Shown: positions 12,562 to 25,200, counted from the stretch's first letter. The stretch is 64,000 bases of DNA from Paragonimus skrjabini miyazakii (GCA_014338405.1 JTDE01000024.1:291439-355438), one strand, 5' to 3'. Notes: generated by a model not told the origin, from the letters alone. A program made the numbers and translations.

Positions 12562-14483
12562 CTGAGAATTTCCCAACTGGCAACGGTTCCTCTTCCTTGT
12601 TATTTTCATTTATCTTCTCCTTCTGTTCTAAGCATGGGCTACAAACAGTAAATTTTACTGAATGATGAAAATCGAATAGGTAAGAAGATTGGGAATAGAT
12701 AGATGTACCAGAACAATAAAGCAGCCAAGTAGATGTGGAATAACCCTCCTGTTATGATTGTCGTGCACCTCTTTACTTCAGCTTGAGGGTGTTCGGCATT
12801 TGTTTAGTACTGGTCACATTATAGCAATGTGCCTCATTGACTTCTCTATTCTATCTAACGAAAAGTTTGGTTTTCTTTCTTAATGTCAAACGCGTTCGGC
12901 TAGTTACCCCTAATGCCGTTTGATGACAATCAGATTGAAAGTGGTATAGTTCAGTTAGAATAAAATGTTTGTCTTTTAGTCAGTCAGGGTAAGTGAAGTA
13001 TGTAAGATGTCTTACGCCTTGACATTTCGTTCGCATCTTATCGGTTACTTTTGCGAAAATAACATAAACATTATATAGTGAGGGGGCAAGCAGCTAGGCA
13101 AAACCGATCTAGTCATGTCTGAGACAGTCAATCATTGTGCAATACATCTTACACGCTATTATTGGCCTTTTTTAAGTTTATCAATGGGAACCAGTGTTTC
13201 AAACTAAGTGAAGTATGCAATGATTGTTCGCGAGTTCTGCCTTGCTACTTATATTGTACTAGAAAAATTTGGAGGCAGTTAGTAAGGAGGACTAATCTGC
13301 GGTTAGGGTCGTAACAAACAGAAGTTGAAAACAGAGTGGTTATCGTGTTCGTTACAAGTGGATACTCAGAACGTACCTATCTCCACGGCGACTATCACAC
13401 TGTACTCCCAGGCAGTGAACAGTGACCAGAACAAAGATCGTGGCTTACGAGCATTACGAATTTGATGCAGTTGTGAGGTACAATAGAAACCCCGAGAGAA
13501 CATATCATTATGTCTTTAAAGTTTTGACAAGCCGTTAGCGGATTATATCGTTATTCTTTCGAATACTAAAAACATCAACTAAACCTGACATCTATGAGAA
13601 AAGCTAATCAAACAGTACAATGGTCAGAAAGTCGTTATCGAATGTAAAGTTTGATGAGACGATAAAATAAGCCTTCTCATTCATTCTACGTATGTCAACA
13701 CGCCAGTAGTTAAATTCGTGGCACATCACCTTTTATTTTCTAATGACCATATTTGCTCGTATTAACGTATTGGATTATTGTTCATGATTGCTTCCTAATT
13801 TACTCATTAGCCCCTGCAGATCCTGTAGAACTATTACCGATGGGTCTTGTAAAAACTTGCTGCACTTTACTTTTCTGGAAAATAGTATTAGATCATTAGT
13901 TCAAGCGTCCCTCATCCCGCAGCGGGCCGGTTTATTTTTATCCGTCCTCAGTTGATGGGCCATCGTTCGGAATTAACAGAAGTGTTTCTCTGTCTTCTCT
14001 CAAGGTAATCAAGCAAGCTGCACAATATTCATAAGCGAATGTGGTTGACTGCTCACATTTGATGGTTTAGCCGTGCCCAGTGTGAGATCAATTAAGCGAG
14101 GGTCAATACGGTTGTCTTAGGATAGTTTGGTCGGTCGTAGCAAGGATTTGCTCTACTGATAAGCTAGAATAACGGCGAAACTCTTATTCGGGGCTTCTAT
14201 CTGAAAGGGACCGCTGAACGATTTGTGACAAGATGACAGCTGTCATCAGCTGTGAGTTGTGTTGAATATAACCTTATAACGCCCATCAGCAAATTAGTAT
14301 CTCTATGTAACTCTAGGCGACGCCCTGAGTCAATTTGCTTATATAACTGTCCACAATGTTCCCGTTTGTCCTCACATGTAATATAAGCTGTCAGAATGTC
14401 CCTGTTGTGAGTATCCCGGGCTCAATCCGGCTGCAGAAACCGTGCTAATCACTGTCATTTGTGAATAACAACGTACTTCTTGA
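12562..14483. other. No gene recognised
   Basis: Short chance-length frames only. A perfect 16-bp palindrome lies at 14232-14247, a length expected about once by chance in a window this size. No repeat partner was seen. Confidence 0.45.
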
Positions 14484-15830
14484 CTATAGCACGCGTGGTC
14501 TGTAAATACGAAAATCTTGACAGTGTGAATTTAGTTGACGGTATTCTTTTACCTTCCAGTGTGTCTGAGAACCATATTTGGTCAAGAGTTTCTTGAGCTT
14601 CACGTCAACTACTTCATCTATGACAACAAGGAAACCGGCATCGCGGTGCTCCACCACACTGACTGCCAATAAGCATCCCGCATTACTTCACACCATCAGC
14701 TATCGGGTTGTGACCACCAACTGTCTCCAACATCCTAGACACTGGTCCTACGTTTTACTTCCCAACACAAACAATCGACAGATAACGGCATTCACATTGA
14801 CTGACCATTGTTCTCTCTTCCCGTCAGCCTCATAAGTACCGCGTACGGCCCCATCTCAGCAGCTCCATTTAATAGTTGACCCACCCAACAAACATTACCG
14901 AACATTAGTTTTGAGCTCTTTAAATCGGCGTGTTGGGCGCCCACTGTCAATGTCTTTTTGGGTCACTTCCAAATTAGCTTTCTTGTTTGCCGTTCTCAAC
15001 GCAGCTAAATTTGCCACCAGATGTTTCATTACCTTCTGCACTTATTCCAATGTCGCCTTGTCTCTATACATGTTCAGTTTCTCCGAGACTAAGAACGAAA
15101 CCTATGATTCCTACATCACGTTAACCCGTTGTTTATGATCCACCTGTCCCATGATATGGACAGCGTGGACTTGGTCGTGAACGGTCATCAGAAAACTTGT
15201 GGCAAAATAATTAACCAAAAACACCTTCGTTGACCTTGGTCTAGTTCCGTTAGTATCTCGTCCAGTATTACATGCAGAGTGGCTGCGAACACGAAGAAAC
15301 CTTCTTCTTGTGTAAAGTTGGTCGCCTTGAACTGCCGTATGGATTCTGGCAGTGAGCCGAGCTGTCGAATGTGGCCACTAACAGTCCATTCAGCCTTCGA
15401 TTGAACCCCTCGTGCCAAATACAGTACCCTCTTTGTCCTGTCCTTCATTAACACCCACAGGGTGATCAGTTTCTAACGGCTAAGCGCGACTCCGTCCACC
15501 TTTGTCACGTCCTCCAAATCCTCCTCTCGAACGTCGCTGTCCTCAAAAGGTAGTGGATATGGGACCTTCATTCTCGAGTTCGTCATGATACTAGTTGTTA
15601 GGATCGCGAATGACTCCTGCGCCGGAGAGCCGTTTATGTTTGGACAGCCATTACAAGGTAGGCGAGAGAACAGAACAGTAAACTCAAACACTACTCTCAG
15701 TGACTGGTAAGCATCCGTTTTTGTAACAGTGGAGCAGTAACACATCTCAGTAGTCGCTTTCAGTTCTCGACCTTTTTGAAATTCAGACCTACCCTTCACG
15801 TTTCATCTTCTTGGGTCATGCTGTACTTCT
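14484..15830 (-). pseudogene. Decayed intronless coding sequence, unknown protein
   Basis: Several coding-like blocks follow each other on the minus strand. From 15799 to 15188 one frame is open for about 204 codons apart from a single TAG near 15473. It includes SRMKVPYPLPFEDSDVREED, SGHIRQLGSLPESIRQFKAT and TLHVILDEILTELDQGQRR. After a frameshift, about 15098-14893 reads SFLVSEKLNMYRDKATLE, a stop, and a lysine-rich possible coiled coil (NLAALRTANKKANLEV). Further blocks lie at about 14835-14750 and 14669-14484 (HRDAGFLVVIDEVVDVKLKK). There are no introns, but there are at least two frameshifts and several stops, so this looks like a processed pseudogene or a relic of a transposon gene. I do not recognise the family. 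Codon use and base content differ from the surrounding AT-rich sequence. Confidence 0.5.
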
Positions 15831-16077
15831 CATACGCGAAACCGTATATTATTCTAGAGTACAAATATTCTATACTTTGCCTAAAATTCTAATCGCTTAA
15901 ACTGAAGAGTGTAAACTTTATTTGCAACAAGTTGGTTATCTAGTGTTCTACTTCACAATCTTGACCGCAAGGTCGCCAAATCCGAAGTCCAAAGTTGAAC
16001 GACATTCAGTTTATTGTACTCTGATAAAATGGTTTCTGTGGTAAATTGACTGTTGCTTTAACCGAAATACAGAACGG

Positions 16078-16427
16078 TCAGATATTCATCCATATAGATT
16101 GAACATAACCCACAATTGATCGCAGCTGTCGCATTCCCATAGACTTCCCAGACGGCCCCTTTCGAAAAGAAGCACTAGACTCGAGTTTCGCTCTCATTAG
16201 AGCTCGGATGCCTCATGAACTGAATATCCGTGGTTCAAGTCCCGGCAGTGGTGATGATATGCACTACTGACGAGCTCTAATGAGAGCGAAACTCGTATCT
16301 AGTGCTTCGGCTGTTCGAAAGGGGCTGACTAGAAAATCTATGGGAATGCGACAGCTGCGATCAATTGTGGGTGATGTTCAATCTATATGAAAATCAAAAT
16401 CCCCTACTACTCATCAGATATTCATCC
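16078..16427 (+). mobile_element. Palindromic (fold-back) SINE copy with 14-bp target duplication
   Basis: The element is flanked by identical TCAGATATTCATCC at 16078-16091 and 16414-16427. The left arm (16092-16206) is the tail and ribozyme region in antisense. The right arm (about 16271-16388) is the same region in sense, so the two are inverted copies of about 115 bp. The loop between them holds the B box (GGTTCAAGTCCCGGCAGTG, near 16233) but no A box. The sense arm continues to the full tail end CCCCTACTACTCATC. The direct flanking repeat indicates insertion by target-primed reverse transcription. The inverted arms suggest priming at both target strands, or two RNA templates. Confidence 0.85.
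16261..16305 (+). ncRNA. Hammerhead ribozyme motif, best-preserved copy
   Basis: All invariant parts are present in order: stem I 5' strand GCACTA, core CTGACGA (fits CUGANGA), stem II GCTCT with loop AATG and AGAGC (5 bp), core GAAA, a very short stem III in CTCGTATC ending in the triplet ATC, and stem I 3' strand TAGTGC, fully complementary to GCACTA. The predicted cut is after C16299. Type I hammerheads with a tiny stem III are known from retroelements. In this copy the second base pair of stem III is lost (C opposite A), so activity may be weak. Other copies have GTC here and a paired C-G. Confidence 0.75.
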
Positions 16428-18180
16428 GTTTTCTGATAATATTCAGCTTTCGGCGTGTTATTTGGTATCCGAATCACTCGTAGTTGAAAGTAATATTGCT
16501 AAACTGACCATAAGTATGAACGTCCATATTTGGATGTGCCTACCTTATTTGCCACAGGCTAATATATTTACGAGGCTTGGTTTTGTTCGTGTAGCTGGTT
16601 GGTTAGGTCTTTTCCTTCATAATCAGGATACCGAGAAGTGATAATTCTACTTCCAGCTCAGTTTTCTAGGATCGGATGTTTAAACCTGAAGGGACAACAA
16701 GTTCAAGAAACCGATGTAATTTCAAAGCTGATTTGGTGACCAGTGTCGGAAGTAATGACAGTCTTTGCATAATTTTCATTCAACTTCTGCACAACTTGTC
16801 AATTATTTTCAGCCCAGGATTAAGGATTCCGACAACTCTTACAGTAAAAATAGCAAACTGTTACACCTTTTTTAACATACGATTTAAAAGCTGTGACATC
16901 TTCAATTTTCAGTCTAACTGGTGTAGTTTTATCAGGCTTACCTAAATACATTGATAATTTGTTAGAGAAGTTTGCCTGCATAACATTTCTTGAAGTTGTT
17001 ATGACCCATTCAGTTACCGAAATCTAGAGGTGTCTAGTGCACAGTTGGATAATACACGAATCACGAACATGTAACGCAAAATGTGACAACACTCAAAACC
17101 CGGGAAGAACAAAAATGACGTTGACCTTCAACCGATAACAAACTTAGCTGCAAACCAAACGTAACAGGCCAGTTTCTCCGCAGATGAGGACTTCAAAAAA
17201 TCCTATCATAATTGGTGCGTTCAAATTTGACTGGTCAATAAAAAAAAAGCAGAATAGAAGCGTATACCAAAATTGATTTTCAGCAGGTTATGACAAATGA
17301 AAATCAAACTGAAAGCTGCGACATATTTTTCCAATAAATCTTGGAAAGTAAACCGTCTTTAGGGAAAATGGACTTTCGCCAACAGAAATACTAAAACCTA
17401 TTTAGCTAGAAACAGGACCATCAGAGAACAATATTAATGGCGTTCAATGCCTATTCAGATAGTCTCGACTTCAGTGCACTCGATTAACAAGCATTCAAGA
17501 GCATTATGTTGAGAAAATAAAAACAACATCTTTAAAATCGTAAGGTCCTATCCGTTTTAGTGTTTGCCATGAAAATCATTTTGATACGAGCCAGCTAATT
17601 TGTTCGAACATGCAGCTGACGCGACCAAATTAAATATCCACATATCGCAATTGATCTTTGTGCAGTACCTGGACAACTAATTTCAGTTTGCTGCCCGAAT
17701 TAGGACTATGTAATTGCGATACCCTTTTACACTGTATCCAAGCTGACTACCACCCTAAGTTCCCATATGGTTTTAAAAGACGAGAATGAAGACCGTGCTG
17801 TTCAGATGTTTCAAACTCAAGTGCGACGTGAACTTTGAAACCTGAAAGAATACGCTACATTGATAGTTGTTAAAAGCAGATGTGTGATGACAACAGCTAT
17901 GCTTTATGAGTTAAACGAGTATCAAACATAAACGTTATGTTTCTATTAGTGTGTACACAATTTTACAGATGTAGATGAAATAAAGATTATTGTTTGGCGA
18001 TCTTGTAAAATCAAACGAAATTGTGGACTATGAATTTGGAAGTTATCAGAGGCACAAAATTCCGGAACTTTGCTGGACCAATTCCTTGACATCGTCTATC
18101 ACTTGAGATCACGAGCGAATGCTAACAATACCGTTCAAACACACACCATATTTTATGCTACTTAAAGCCTAGATTCTTAC
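16428..18180. other. No gene recognised
   Basis: A plus-strand frame at 16676-16945 is open for 89 codons with an internal TTATTTTCAG acceptor-like site, but no matching donor of quality. Nothing else stands out. Confidence 0.4.
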
Positions 18181-18273
18181 CAGTTTGACCAGCGCTTCTA
18201 CCACTTACAGGCGGGAACCCCCGACACAAATCAGCCGCTCTGAGTAGCTTGATATTCCTTCCTGACAATTGTG
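18181..18273 (-). CDS. Candidate exon, unknown protein
   Basis: Not recognised. On the minus strand the acceptor CGGAATTTAG precedes two bases, 30 codons and one base, ending at ACTG before a strong donor, GTAAGAATC. The translation starts QLSGRNIKLLRAADLCRGFP, with a basic, glycine- and serine-rich end. Phase is 1 in and 1 out, as in many exons of modular extracellular proteins. GC content is higher than in the flanks. No neighbouring exon could be joined with certainty. Confidence 0.3.
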
Positions 18274-21200
18274 CTAAATTCCGAATTAACTAAATTTCGT
18301 GCTGTAAGTTATTCGTGGAATAAGGCGCTGAGGTAAGTGGGACTGGATTTAGATTTGTGGTACTACTAAATCGACTGAACACAGCTTCAAGTAAATGACT
18401 AACTCGGGAAAATTTGATGGTAGTTCACCTAACCGGCTGTATTTAACTACGAATATATTACTGTCAGATTGCTAACGAGTTGCCGTGAATATGTTTAATT
18501 TCAATTTAAACATCACCCATGTGTGTTTGCAACTTCCATGCTATATACACAAGGTTTATGATTAATGTTAATACTCACCGATTCTGCTAGTACTGACGTT
18601 TTCAATTTAGTTATTGTTCCCTTTATGAAATAATTGATCAAACATTTGTCTGTATAGTTGCACATTTTGTTTTTTGTTTCCGATAGAATCAGCCGATATC
18701 ACCCTCAATAACGGTGGTTACGTCGAACATTTTATAATCAATTTTACAACAAATAGCCGATGGTGTAGACAAAAATAAATTTGCTGTCATTTTATTGCGG
18801 CTGCTATAAAAATATCACTTTCTAGTGATATAATACGTCTTTGCACTATGAACAGGTTTTATAGTCCACGAAAGTGGACCACAAATAAGCCACACTTACT
18901 GTGCAAACACTTAATGTTGGCTCATAATTGAATGTTCTACTGTGCACGCAAATATTTCACCAGAATATTGAAAGATCCGGTCGAATAAACTGAATAGCTA
19001 CGTTCTTTTTCCGTGCGCACTGCACCCAAATCATTTGTTGAGTGTGAACAAAACCCTTAATTCAAGAGGATAGAAAAGTGTTTTATTTTTGAAGAGTTAA
19101 AGTTATGTAAACTCAAGGTTCCTTTGTTTGCCAGAAGAATGATCGTGTTCACAGGTTTTTGGAGTCAGCATATTAGTTATAATTGAAAAATTCACCATGT
19201 GGTTTCAGTTATGACTCCATTTCATCGATGACCGTTCTCAGTGCCTTGGTTCATTGATTTTTGTTTCTAGATCTGATGAAATTATGGGCTACATATGCTG
19301 TTCGGCTAAAGCTGCTAAAACGAACTTCAAGAACCGAACGTAGCATGCTTTCGTCAGAGTAATTTACTCCCTTATTGATTTGAATTAATTTCCACACCAT
19401 CCTCCATTCTCATCAGTCTGAATATGCAACGAATCGGAGACACTGAAAGACCGCGTTTTTTTGTTTGCGGCAAGTTGATAATCAGGTTGGGATTAGAGAA
19501 GATTTAAGCAACCACAAGAGAGAGGTGCGCTAAGTCGTGTGAAAGATATTGCGCTACCGGAATGAACGATGGCGTCCAAAAACTTCCTTTTCCGGAACAA
19601 CTTTGCCTTAAATGTGCAGTGGCATGTTAGGAAAGATGACCGTAGATGACTTCTGTATAAATTGAGCAAAAGGACCGTCTGAGCAGATGCTGTTTTAATG
19701 ATACAGGACCTTCTAGGTGGATTCACTATGTGGTCCTAGTTGTGTTAGCTTATCAACTGGTTCACACTTAAACGCGTATCACTAGTGTGTGTTCTTGAAA
19801 GGAAGGTGTCAACAGTCCATGTAGAGTAGAATAAACCATGAACTATCAGAATCCAGAATTGCAATAACTCACATACACGCATTAAACAAGCTGAAAAAAT
19901 GGCGCCGGACACGCAGTGTTACAAATTGGTGCAAGTTCATTTAATTCTATACGATCATACGAAAACTGCCTATCGCCACCTGTGATGAACTAACTTCGTC
20001 AGACATATATTCATGCTTCTGGTGAGTCTGGTCAACGCAGACTGGGTCCTGAAGTTCTCAACTATACCACTCTGTAGACTCAGAGATAACAACTATTCTT
20101 ACACAGTAGACTGGTTGCATAAGCATTTGACCAGCAATCGGAATGAGAATTTGTCATAATTTACAACAGCAAACAGTGGAAATCATTCTATGCGCAAAAG
20201 ATTAAACTGACTTCCGCTAAATCACCAGCCAAGTTCACTACCAAAATGACTATCATTAGGCTTAACCGAATTTTGGCAGAACATACGCAGTGGCTGATTA
20301 ACCAGAGTCAGAAGCTGAATGTAACTTTGATGCACCAATCATATTCTAGGAAAGAATTTATCGTAAAAACGAATGCGTCCGTCATTAGGAGTGCGAAACC
20401 TTTTCGTCAAGGAGGTGACAGCAGCAAACTATTATTCAACAGTCGAACGCCAACAAATCATACAACCATGAAACTACCCTGATGGTCTCTTAAGTCTGAC
20501 GAATAGCAAACTCTTGCAGAGCAGATCTTCGTTTCGTGTGTTTCAACGCAGAATGTCTTCAGTGACCTTCAGGATTGTATACGTGTATGAAGAAACGAGA
20601 TGACAAAAATGAATATTCTGTATGCTGCCTTACTGCGATATAGACGGAAAGTTAGCCAAAACTTCAAGCAAGGTGAAAATGCGCAAAACATTTACAACAA
20701 TCGATTGGAATGCTATTGTTTTGAGGCTGATAGTCTGCGTCAACAAAAGGTTCGGACCGCGTTACAACCTCGAGGACACTGAGTACCTTGTGAGTTATGG
20801 GCACATTTTGACCATCCAAAGGCCGTTTCTCATGTTCACAAAAAGAATGACGTCAGCCAGGTAGATAGCAATTGCAACCTGTGTTAACCCGTTCCTAACG
20901 AGTCATCTATAACTTGTGTACCGTGTACGTGTTTCTTGTTGATCAAAGTTGGTGACCGTCAGTAACTGGCCGATTTTCAGGCTCATCGGCAGCGGGTTGC
21001 ACACTTCTGATCTGTGCTCCAACACAATTTTCACTCCTCCACTGAAACTTCTCAGATCAACGATAATTAAAACTTCTGAAAAGTACGGTCTGTTTACTAC
21101 AGTCACTTTTATGACCTTCGTGCCGATCATTTGTTGACTCAAACCAGTTCAAACCTTTGCGTATGCTACGTTGTCACAGATCTAAGACTCATGTACGATA

Positions 21201-21856
21201 AGCTAGCCATGGTTGTTATTTTGCTGTTCCCATAGGTTTCACATGCATTTTCCAATGACGGCCAAAAACATCGTTTCACACTCCCCCCATTTATTACCCA
21301 TGGTTAACCAACAAATTAGAAACAAGCCCAAACCCCTAAGACGTTATCAACCAGTACGGTTTTTCCATAGGATTGTATGGCATCTTCAACCTTTGGGGGG
21401 TATATCAACACAATTTCTACTCCACAGTTGGAAACGTATTTTTCAAACATCTCACAAACAGGTTAACCTGAACTGTTTGCGAGTTTGATTGAGTGGATAT
21501 GTTAGCTCTTCATGATCTTTTTACGTTTGTCAAGCTTTCGGTTTGACTTGATTTGCCTTACAGCTGTTCAACAACAAGATTTGCCCATAAGTTTGCTTAC
21601 GGTTCTTCCGAACACCAATGAATCTTGTCACTAATTCACCACTCAAGGAATGCATTTCTTGGTGTTAGTCTTGTTCAAAATGGTCGATGTTTCACTGGTT
21701 CCTTTCCGTAAGCGTTTCGTTTCACAGAATGTCAATAAAAATCGTTGGAAGATAGCCGTGCGACCTTGATGCAATTTGATACCACCAGAAAATGGGATAG
21801 TTTAATAGAATGCAGTGAACCCACTTCGTTCCGATGTCGTCGTCCTCCTAGCTAAT
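18274..21856. other. No gene recognised
   Basis: At 18496-18520 (TTTCAATTTAAACATCACCC) there is a possible scrap of the SINE tail, too short to call. From 20.2 to 21.5 kb several frames of 60-91 codons are open on both strands and the base content is less AT-rich. This may be old coding or transposon sequence, but I could not match it to a family. Confidence 0.35.
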
Positions 21857-22035
21857 CTAATCAAAGCTGCTGAAGTGAATGCAATGCCGCAGGCGCCAAC
21901 TAAATCGAACAAAATAAAACGGACGCTCTTGATGAAAATCAAATTTTTTTAATAATCCATGATAGCTGTATGGATAGGAAAACGAAGCAAATATATTGAT
22001 GAAATGTCCTTCCACGCGGATTGTCTTACCGCTAG
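21857..22035 (-). CDS. Candidate exon, second of a two-exon chain
   Basis: On the minus strand an excellent acceptor (CACACTTCCTTCCAG) at 22036 opens a frame that joins in phase to the exon upstream. Together they read NSFKPSGKTIRVEGHFINIF over the junction. The pattern P-SG-x-T-I-x-V-x-G resembles the start of an IPT/TIG domain (immunoglobulin-like folds in plexins, Met and related receptors), but the match is short and I treat it as a hint only. The frame runs to a TAG at 21857. I see no good donor before it and no polyadenylation signal close after it, so the 3' end is uncertain. Confidence 0.3.
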
Positions 22036-22125
22036 CTGGAAGGAAGTGTGGTAGAAATTTGTAACAAATCAAATTAAATTGTAAGATTGAAACGATTGTT
22101 TGTTCACTGTTGACAAGTAACTTAC

Positions 22126-22200
22126 GTTTGAATGAGTTGCTCCAAATATTTGTGGTAAAAAGATGAAGACGTTTTGCACACGTGTAGCTAATGTTGACCC
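22126..22200 (-). CDS. Candidate exon, first of a two-exon chain
   Basis: On the minus strand this open stretch (YTCAKRLHLFTTNIWSNSFK) ends at AAAC before a consensus donor, GTAAGT (intron starts at 22125). The intron would be 90 bp and ends at CTTCCTTCCAG, and its phase 1 fits the next exon (C plus CT gives proline). The upstream border is less certain, with AG sites near 22184 and 22200. Short introns next to long ones are usual in flatworm genes. No family is assigned. Confidence 0.28.
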
Positions 22201-25200
22201 TCAACTAACAAATCTGTATCCTGTATAAACTTCCATTTATTAAGAACTTTCATTCAGACTCTGCACTCGAGTGCAGTCTATCGTATCATTCGAACCTACT
22301 GACTGTGAATGACGAACAACTCCTAGTTTAACCACAGAACTGGAAACTAACAATATGTAATCACGGGGGCATGAAACGTCAATAATGCACTAACATATCA
22401 GTTACGTTTTGATGCAAAGGGACGAGCTGGTCTACTTGTGACAAAGTTCACAATCCAGCACGTCACTGCGGTGTATGCCAGTAAATGTCCTTATCCCTGC
22501 AGTACGTTAATGATACTATCATCGGAAAAGAATGCACAACCGTACGCCACACACTATTGAAAATCTCCCCATTTTATCGTCATTCATCTTAGAAGCAAAA
22601 GTTCTGAATCGCCACTGAATGTCTGAAAGGTTACTTGCATGTCCTAAATGCAATTTTCCATTTCATGGGTTATGTTACTGATTAGTTTAAACTTGGTCAA
22701 CCTCATATAAAATGGACTACTTCCTCATGCGTCAAATGGCTACTATCCGAGCGGCATGAATGAAGTTCCCTAAATCTTTCGTTTTATCCTCACTAAACCT
22801 ACTGCATCATATCCGCTGGTATGTTTTAGTGAACAAGTAATCGCTGGCATGGGTTAATGAACCAACTGAAGGAATATGTAGATGAGCATCAAAATGTTTT
22901 AAAGAAGTCAGTCTCAATATTTGTCAACTTTACTTCGTAGAGTAAGTCAGGGGGTATCGCCCGAAAGGTGTGCACACGAACCGTGCGACGAAATTGTGTA
23001 CACCGAAACCACTTCATCGGCTGACAACCTTTCAACGGTGTCATTGGAATATATCATAGTAAGGCTGCATCATGTTAGGATGGTGGTTTGGACAACTTGC
23101 TTGGTGAAGGTTCTATCGTAGGAAGTATGTGTTCTTATCTGCCTTGCTCTTGAGTGGTGGTTCAGCTAATGCGTATGGTGATGGCTGTCAAGACAGAATG
23201 TCTAGGATGCTAAGCCCCTAGGTGGTAGTTAAAACAGCTTTTTTGGTGACTGCCAGAACATGAGACTACCGTATGCCGACTAGTAAATTGTCAACAGGAA
23301 AATAATGGTATAATGGATGTACATAAGGATGACAACATCAAAGTGAGTATGGCTAGGTTATCTGTCTGTGAAACTCAAAAATAACGTGAAATAAACAATA
23401 GAACAGTGTGACTCGGAGAACATGGACTGTGAAACATTGATATTATCAGAGATTGGTGGATTATTTGAAATGTTTAATAGAACAACTCGATGCGTAACAA
23501 ATACGATGTTTCAACAGTAGTTAATAAATATGCCACAGTTTTCAACGTTTATAAAAACTAAGTAAAATCCTGTAGAGAGTCGACAGAGTTTTGCAACAGA
23601 ATTGTTATACATCGAACAGTCTAGTTATTAAAATAGAGAAAAATATTAGAAACTATATATCAACGAATATTTTTAACGAAAATAGGAATCATAAAGCAGT
23701 AATTGCAGAACATCAGGCGACTTACAGTCCCGGATATTTGCATGAATTAAGATACCTGTAGCAACGCTATGTTAGACGTTCCGAAGAATGGGTTGTTCAC
23801 GAAAGCTTGACAGTGTTTCAGTTGAACGAGTTTCATGAAAATTATTTTGCCGAATAGCAAAGCATTCGAAACGACTCACTACATCTCTAAGTTATTTTGC
23901 GTTATGGACCAGAATCATCAGTGTAAGTAGATGAGACGATATTAAGGCTGATAATCTGTTTTTTTCTTTGTCTGCGGCGGTAAAAGGTTGCAGTGTGCAA
24001 GATAGCGGGTAATTTATTCACTCGATACGCACTTTGGATTGCTAGATAAGACTCACAGAAAGGCACATCGGCTATCAAATCCTCTGGAACATATTCGCAA
24101 GCCTAGTTTAAATCGCAATCCTTGTCGGTATTCGATGAGGTTATGTTTCCTAATGTATTGTCGGAAATGCAACTAAGATTACTTCAGTGACTGACCGTGC
24201 CTTGTCAGGAGGACAGTGTCTGCTTCTGTCGTAATAAACGTGTCAAAAGGCGCTTACATAAACTGTTGAGGCGTATGTTCGTAGGTCCTATCTCAATCTT
24301 CAAGCACTTTGTTTACACAGACAAGTTTGAAGTAGTATATCTCTTCTAATGTCAAGTCACCACCAGAGGATTGTTTGATTCATGTTTGATTGTCAAATTC
24401 CTGCTTACTTTCCAACTTCCGTGTGGTAACTTCCAATCGCTTTATTCTGATTCATACTGATACGTTTGGTAACAATTTTGAAATGAAACTATCTTTTTAA
24501 ATCATTTGGACTCTGTCACACTTTTGCCGTCTAACGCAGATCCATAAACACATAAACACTTCTGGTGCTTTTTCTAACTTAAAGTTCTGGCGGATCTACT
24601 GATTTTCTGCGTTGCATCTGTTTGATACACAATTTATGCAGGTAAAGGGTACCATCGTAAAATGGTAGACTTGTCACCACTGCGAAGTTTTTGGTTTCCA
24701 TAATTTATGCACGATCAATTTCATCCATGTGTGGATTATTCAGGTCAATATTAGCGCCCATATAGTTCCGTCATAAGTCAGCCTGCTCCGCACTTTTCTA
24801 CGTATATACATATTAGCAGAGATGTATATAAGTAAACGGAAAGCGGGTCGAGTTCTTGAAAGAAGTCTGCTGTTTAACAACGAAACAAGTGCAGTTAAAG
24901 GCATAGTCTACTTTTCCTCTGAAATATCTTTCTCAGCCTTACCTCCAAAACGAGACAATCTAGTCACTACCTGACATCATGGAACTAGCTTTCAAACGTC
25001 ATGTTTTCTTCAACTACGCAAACGGGTTCCATCAGTGAAGTTAGCGTTACAATCCCCAATCTGATTCGGGTTATTTACGAAATCACTTGAAATTTCAGTG
25101 ACACTTAATTCAACTGAACCTTGATTTACGTCAACGCGTGAAGGGAAATCGGTCAAATTTTCAACCAAATCACTACTACGGTCACTTAGACAAACACGCC

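Noticed and set aside
14232..14247. Perfect 16-bp palindrome GATGACAGCTGTCATC
   Set aside because: About one perfect 16-bp palindrome is expected by chance in 64 kb, and nothing near it suggests a site.
18491..18540. TTTCAATTTAAACATCACCC, similar to the SINE tail at 27.5 kb
   Set aside because: Only about 20 bases match and the sequence after it does not follow the SINE, so it cannot be told from chance.
22261..22276. Perfect 16-bp palindrome CTGCACTCGAGTGCAG
   Set aside because: Same chance argument, with no gene start or repeat end beside it.
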